Of a DNA stretch of 15,862 nt, positions 15,501 to 15,862 are shown one piece after another; position 1 is the first letter of the stretch, and every line of letters starts with the position of its first letter. The notes beneath the pieces were generated by a model, which saw only the letters and a list, made by a program, of their open reading frames with translations, was not told the DNA's origin and made no database searches. A program made the translations under genes and the position numbers. Source of the DNA: SBAX01 sp964646605 (GTDB lineage Bacteria; Planctomycetota; Phycisphaerae; UBA1845); contig CAZYEX010000068.1 in the NCBI GenBank assembly GCA_964646605.1, forward strand, positions 1 through 15,862, read 5' to 3'.

Positions 15501-15862
15501 ATCGACGACGGCGGCGGTGAGTCGCTCATGGGTCCCGGCGGCGGAGGCGGCTGCGGAACGAGTAAGCGCTACACGGCCATTCGGTTAGGATATGCGGTTA
15601 ACGGGCGCACGGTGACGTACGCTCATAACGAAGAATGGTGTTGGGACGGCGTAGCCGCTTGCCCGACGAACTACACCAGGACCTGGGCGCGGGAGTTCCG
15701 GTATGATGGTGCAAGAGCGCGATACATGAACCGTCCGCTCAATCCCACGACGCTGGCCCCGAGCCTGACCAAGCCGACGTTGTGGACGGATTATGATGGA
15801 GACGAGACGTACCGCGACTACACGGTCTCCACCGGCGCGGTAGTGCTTGGCGATGCGATTCA
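12537..15862 (+). CDS. RHS/YD-repeat surface protein, 3' end beyond window
   Basis: An open frame of 1108 codons with no stop, running off the window. AGGGAG lies eight bases before ATG 12537. The N-terminus (hydrophobic LGNLLVLVLV, then ISFATPCD) is a signal peptide. After a large N-terminal domain come YD repeats, for example YDSNGRLEYVSD, YDLRGNRLTLTDP, YDPMGRLLALP, YDRRGRLVSEE and YDAGGNRTLKID. RHS/YD proteins form large beta-cocoon shells at the cell surface and often carry a variable C-terminal toxin or adhesion domain, which would lie outside this window. Gly/Ser/Asn-rich, cysteine-containing linkers interrupt the repeats (about residues 585-640 and 955-1015). The second linker holds three in-frame palindromes. 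No immunity gene or sorting signal can be judged here. Confidence 0.9.
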   Translation, partial: MSSMRRVNTFLGNLLVLVLVHPGISFATPCDPPLPQPGPARPWEAEIAVSTYSRVNTHHGNVFTAIPIVGWSGIGPDMNMMLYHNSANVNGSTPYTTNPYSITDVVGFDLGPGWSISYSDHLRFNVYPNPTEVTAIAADGSRERFHWFPSQQKWLGSSGTYDELTQVAGTDTWKLTHKDQSYLQFTGFSSVYCNDAIRRLEKVVDATGNAATVTYEPCHVNRRYPRLAGALAGGREIEFEFETASGPEQGRLRTIKDPWDGDAGTHERNWTLYYVATVGGGRQLEGVEDAMQDQEGFARGYCNRLRYDSNGRLEYVSDKFVPGPETGCQAGNPVEYRVTYTTDGRASVVTDPTGDGGGLPQSFTYACIDISTVERETRTTYTDRRLSNWVYKYAEMGALGGPFNANTLKQIDTPVSTSFYLFTGPNLLSYMDGLFNEWVSTYDLRGNRLTLTDPLTHVQTWTYGTPNNVTSYTDGAGNMVRYYYDNPAYPTVLTRIVEPNDTSNPPADQLPNEEGTYPVTRLAYYLVAGYCNADGSVSVASCWGHLKEVTDPNGVRTRFEYDQWGQQRKYLEGVWETQTAASNSSNSLTTTETSCGNTGSSEGSGGGGGTGGHDSNNNQTDSGCFLAVLGGTASAGAWPPFPLPCNAPAIPERSATFDSASYDPMGRLLALPVDIDANSRDHTQTYDVLGRPRIAQTQTDEAGGTPITRPFTHSYNVPLGEYRRLGPDNVETFVQLNAAGQLAFVRRGPAATPLMTATYTFEANGYLQRIVYGNGTKVVYSYMGHRLWAIEHAQVWASGDRLLRLEYEYLDNDLPWRVTEYGAGSPQTPYTARTDYGYDRRGRLVSEERTGESPYDLLYQYDAGGNRTLKIDQLSHQQVEYHYDIESPGYYGSKANRLMEYETWNTTIPTLPRLVSTTYYVYTYDSTDARHDRSDGNPTRIITEYPAASGQEESAMVEGQSSTLSTGEGQSSTLSTEGDGQSAASSSPIDDGGGESLMGPGGGGGCGTSKRYTAIRLGYAVNGRTVTYAHNEEWCWDGVAACPTNYTRTWAREFRYDGARARYMNRPLNPTTLAPSLTKPTLWTDYDGDETYRDYTVSTGAVVLGDAI
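15408..15494. repeat. Three in-frame palindromic elements in the RHS gene
   Basis: Three palindromes begin at 15411, 15441 and 15474, all in frame. The first two have arms GACAAAGT and ACTTTGTC around TCC and match over 23 bases. The third has a different loop (GCA), an inner C-G pair where the others have T-A, and one mismatch. They encode GQSSTLST twice and then GQSAASSS. Confidence 0.8.

Overview
This 15.9 kb GC-rich window looks like chromosomal DNA of a Planctomycetota bacterium or a close relative. The main clues are a short exosortase of the XrtH type beside proteins ending in VPAxSxWG-type sorting signals, an exosortase-associated polysaccharide gene set, a very large YD-repeat (RHS) surface protein, and many short palindromic and heptamer repeats, some running into coding sequence. 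The phylum call is inference; no rRNA or other marker gene is present.

Layout. From 10263 down to 100 every convincing gene lies on the minus strand. Read in that direction they are: a PaaK/CapK-like AMP-forming ligase (8881-10263), a FemAB-like GNAT protein (7785-8888), an exosortase-system glycosyltransferase (6449-7780), a 52-residue DUF5989 membrane protein (6216-6374), anthranilate phosphoribosyltransferase TrpD (5108-6130), and a small four-cysteine protein (4738-5016). After a gene-free stretch come four secreted proteins with C-terminal membrane anchors (3418-4233; a tyrosinase at 2145-3296; 1307-2023; 709-1215), then the exosortase (100-705). On the plus strand are a DUF885 metallohydrolase (10491-12149), divergent from the ligase, and an RHS protein (12537 to the window edge, unfinished).

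How the genes fit together. The exosortase should process the three WG-type tripartite tails, and perhaps the degenerate tail of the protein encoded directly before it, and so place them at the cell surface. One such protein is a tyrosinase with all six copper histidines. The ligase, FemAB and glycosyltransferase genes overlap or nearly touch. They match families that in other bacteria accompany exosortase/exopolysaccharide loci, so they probably build or decorate the surface polysaccharide. The combined reading is a surface-assembly region: polymer synthesis, sorted cargo including a copper phenol oxidase, and the sorting enzyme. TrpD and the four-cysteine protein do not obviously belong to that programme.

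The least ordinary feature is the repeat content. There is a hairpin family with a fixed CTTGT loop and changing arms, which supplies the last codons of the exosortase and the stop codon of the glycosyltransferase. A heptamer run forms the end of trpD, and another lies just beyond it. A palindrome is embedded in frame in the glycosyltransferase, three related palindromes lie in frame in the RHS protein, and two sorting-signal cassettes are almost identical at DNA level.
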